From positions 1 to 37,559 of the forward strand of contig JAKPDW010000019.1 of the NCBI GenBank assembly GCA_029552245.1: a DNA stretch of 37,559 nt, written 5' to 3'. This document shows, piece by piece, positions 37,042 to 37,559 of this stretch. A program made the position numbers and the translations under genes. The notes below the pieces were generated by a model. It worked only from the letters and a program-made list of their open reading frames with translations. It was not told the DNA's origin and ran no database searches. Within the stretch, counting starts at the first letter, position 1. Every line of letters begins with the position of its first letter. The DNA comes from Deltaproteobacteria bacterium (GTDB taxonomy: Bacteria; Desulfobacterota; Desulfomonilia; UBA1062).

Positions 37042-37389
37042 ATGAGGAGATACGACATCTCGGCATCCATCGGGTCCATGGGAACGTTCGAGGTCATCAA
37101 GGAAAACCACACCCCGTCGGGGATGCCCGCCGAGGATTACTGGTCCGAGTGCTTCACCTGGGAGGAGCTCAAGGTCCTCGTGCCTTCCATGCGCAGGCTC
37201 GGGTGGCGGGTGAGGGTGGTGCCCGTCGAGGAAGCCGAGAGCGAAGGAAGGATCCACATCTACCCCTTCACCTACGGGGTCAACCACGACGTGCGCATGG
37301 TATCGCTGGCCGGGATGAGGCTGGTGCTCGCGCGGCATTCCCTGCCCACCCCGAAGTCCGACCCGACATCCAAACCATTGGGATATTGA
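37042..37389 (+). CDS. unrecognised small protein
   Basis: A 115-residue protein I do not recognise. It has no signal or membrane segment. The sequence is a plain mix of strand- and helix-like segments: MRRYDISASIGSMGTFEVIKE, then YWSECFTWEELKVLVPSMRRLGW in part, RIHIYPFTYGVNHDVRMVSLAG in part, and a polar tail. Tryptophan and tyrosine content and codon use look like a real gene of this genome. The ATG at 37042 has GGTGGG upstream. It lies after a repeat-bearing gap and just before a probable insertion sequence, and its stop is about 75 bases before the transposase start. It could be a host gene beside the insertion or a passenger. Confidence 0.6.
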   Translation: MRRYDISASIGSMGTFEVIKENHTPSGMPAEDYWSECFTWEELKVLVPSMRRLGWRVRVVPVEEAESEGRIHIYPFTYGVNHDVRMVSLAGMRLVLARHSLPTPKSDPTSKPLGY

Positions 37390-37559
37390 CATGATCCCAT
37401 CCCTGGATTAATAATTTTAGGTTCATGACAACTTTGGCACGTGAAAAGTGCTATAAGTTGGCTTATGGACAAGGTTAACAGGTACTGTCATCGTTCGCAC
37501 ATTTCCGAGAGGGTTTTTCGTCTTATTGTGAGGTATTTTTCCATGGATCTTGAGGCGAC
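37390..37559 (+). mobile_element. probable left part of an IS1595-family insertion sequence
   Basis: Composition shifts here to clearly AT-richer sequence (for example ggattaataattttagg) just after the gene ending at 37389. A transposase-like reading frame begins at 37465 and runs off the window. The exact left end and inverted repeat cannot be fixed because the right end is not in view. Confidence 0.6.
37465..37559 (+). CDS. IS1595-family transposase (partial, N-terminus only)
   Basis: The first 31 residues are open to the edge. The stretch NRYCHRSHISERVFRLIVRY resembles the N-terminal NRY..RSKISEAKFR opening I associate with IS1595-family transposases, which carry a DDE-type nuclease domain further on. 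Codon use is AT-richer than in the host genes, supporting recent acquisition. The ribosome site is weak. The catalytic domain is outside the window. Confidence 0.65.
   Translation, partial: MDKVNRYCHRSHISERVFRLIVRYFSMDLEA

Noticed and set aside
37432-37457. Sigma-54 promoter upstream of the transposase (TTTGGCACGTGAAAAGTGC)
   Set aside because: The GG to GC distance is 12 rather than 10 bases, and GCAC/GTGC form a small inverted repeat more likely tied to the element's end.

Overview
The window is GC-rich bacterial chromosome (by eye about two thirds G+C) with strong G/C preference at third codon positions. The gene content points to a Gram-negative bacterium of the former Deltaproteobacteria (Desulfobacterota), probably one that uses fatty or organic acids. 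The grounds are tripartite efflux parts, a type II secretion operon with an ExeA-like ATPase, HDOD signalling proteins, a sigma-54 activator next to a CoA-transferase/acyl-CoA dehydrogenase pair, a TRAP-type binding protein, and a threonine operon that uses an ApgM-like enzyme next to homoserine dehydrogenase. The taxonomic call is an inference from family resemblance.

Layout. 1-2404 (minus): outer-membrane efflux lipoprotein followed by a MacA-like adaptor cut by the left edge. 2405-3322: no gene seen. 3323-5641: orphan TRAP substrate-binding protein (+), DUF2288 protein (-), PsiE-like membrane protein (+). 5922-7884 (minus): YchF-like NTPase followed by a lipoprotein with an archaemetzincin-like zinc site. 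8171-9664 (+): DegP/HtrA lipoprotein protease. 9695-12787 (minus): 1030-residue sigma-54 activator, divergent from 12997-16241 (+), a CoA-transferase and an acyl-CoA dehydrogenase. 16651-16917 (+): small protein behind a FliA-type promoter. 17275-19813: two divergent HDOD proteins, one membrane-anchored. 20135-26250 (minus): a tightly packed run of nucleotide-sugar dehydrogenase, YfcE-type phosphodiesterase, HIT protein, LapA-domain protein, lipoyl synthase, homoserine dehydrogenase and ApgM-like enzyme. 26559-36511 (+): glutamate racemase, EF-G paralogue, then gspC, gspA, a gspB-like TPR gene, gspD and gspE. 36512-37041: repeat-bearing gap. 37042-37389: unrecognised small gene. 37390-37559: AT-richer sequence with the start of an IS1595-type transposase.

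How the genes work together. The clearest regulatory unit is the divergent block at 9.7-16.2 kb. The activator's own sigma-70-like promoter abuts two 16-bp direct repeats exactly 21 bp apart. About 60 bp further on lies a good -24/-12 sigma-54 promoter reading into the CoA-transferase. This suggests an inducible acyl-CoA activation and oxidation pathway with possible autoregulation of the activator. The secretion genes form one chain with murI and the EF-G paralogue through short gaps and overlaps. The chain stops after gspE, so GspF and the pseudopilins are not in this window. The hom/apgM pair supports use of an alkaline-phosphatase-superfamily protein as homoserine kinase.

The most novel-looking items are the archaemetzincin-like lipoprotein with an insertion inside its zinc motif, the sigma-54 circuit, the FliA-promoter small gene, and the orphan TRAP binding protein with an altered ligand-site motif.
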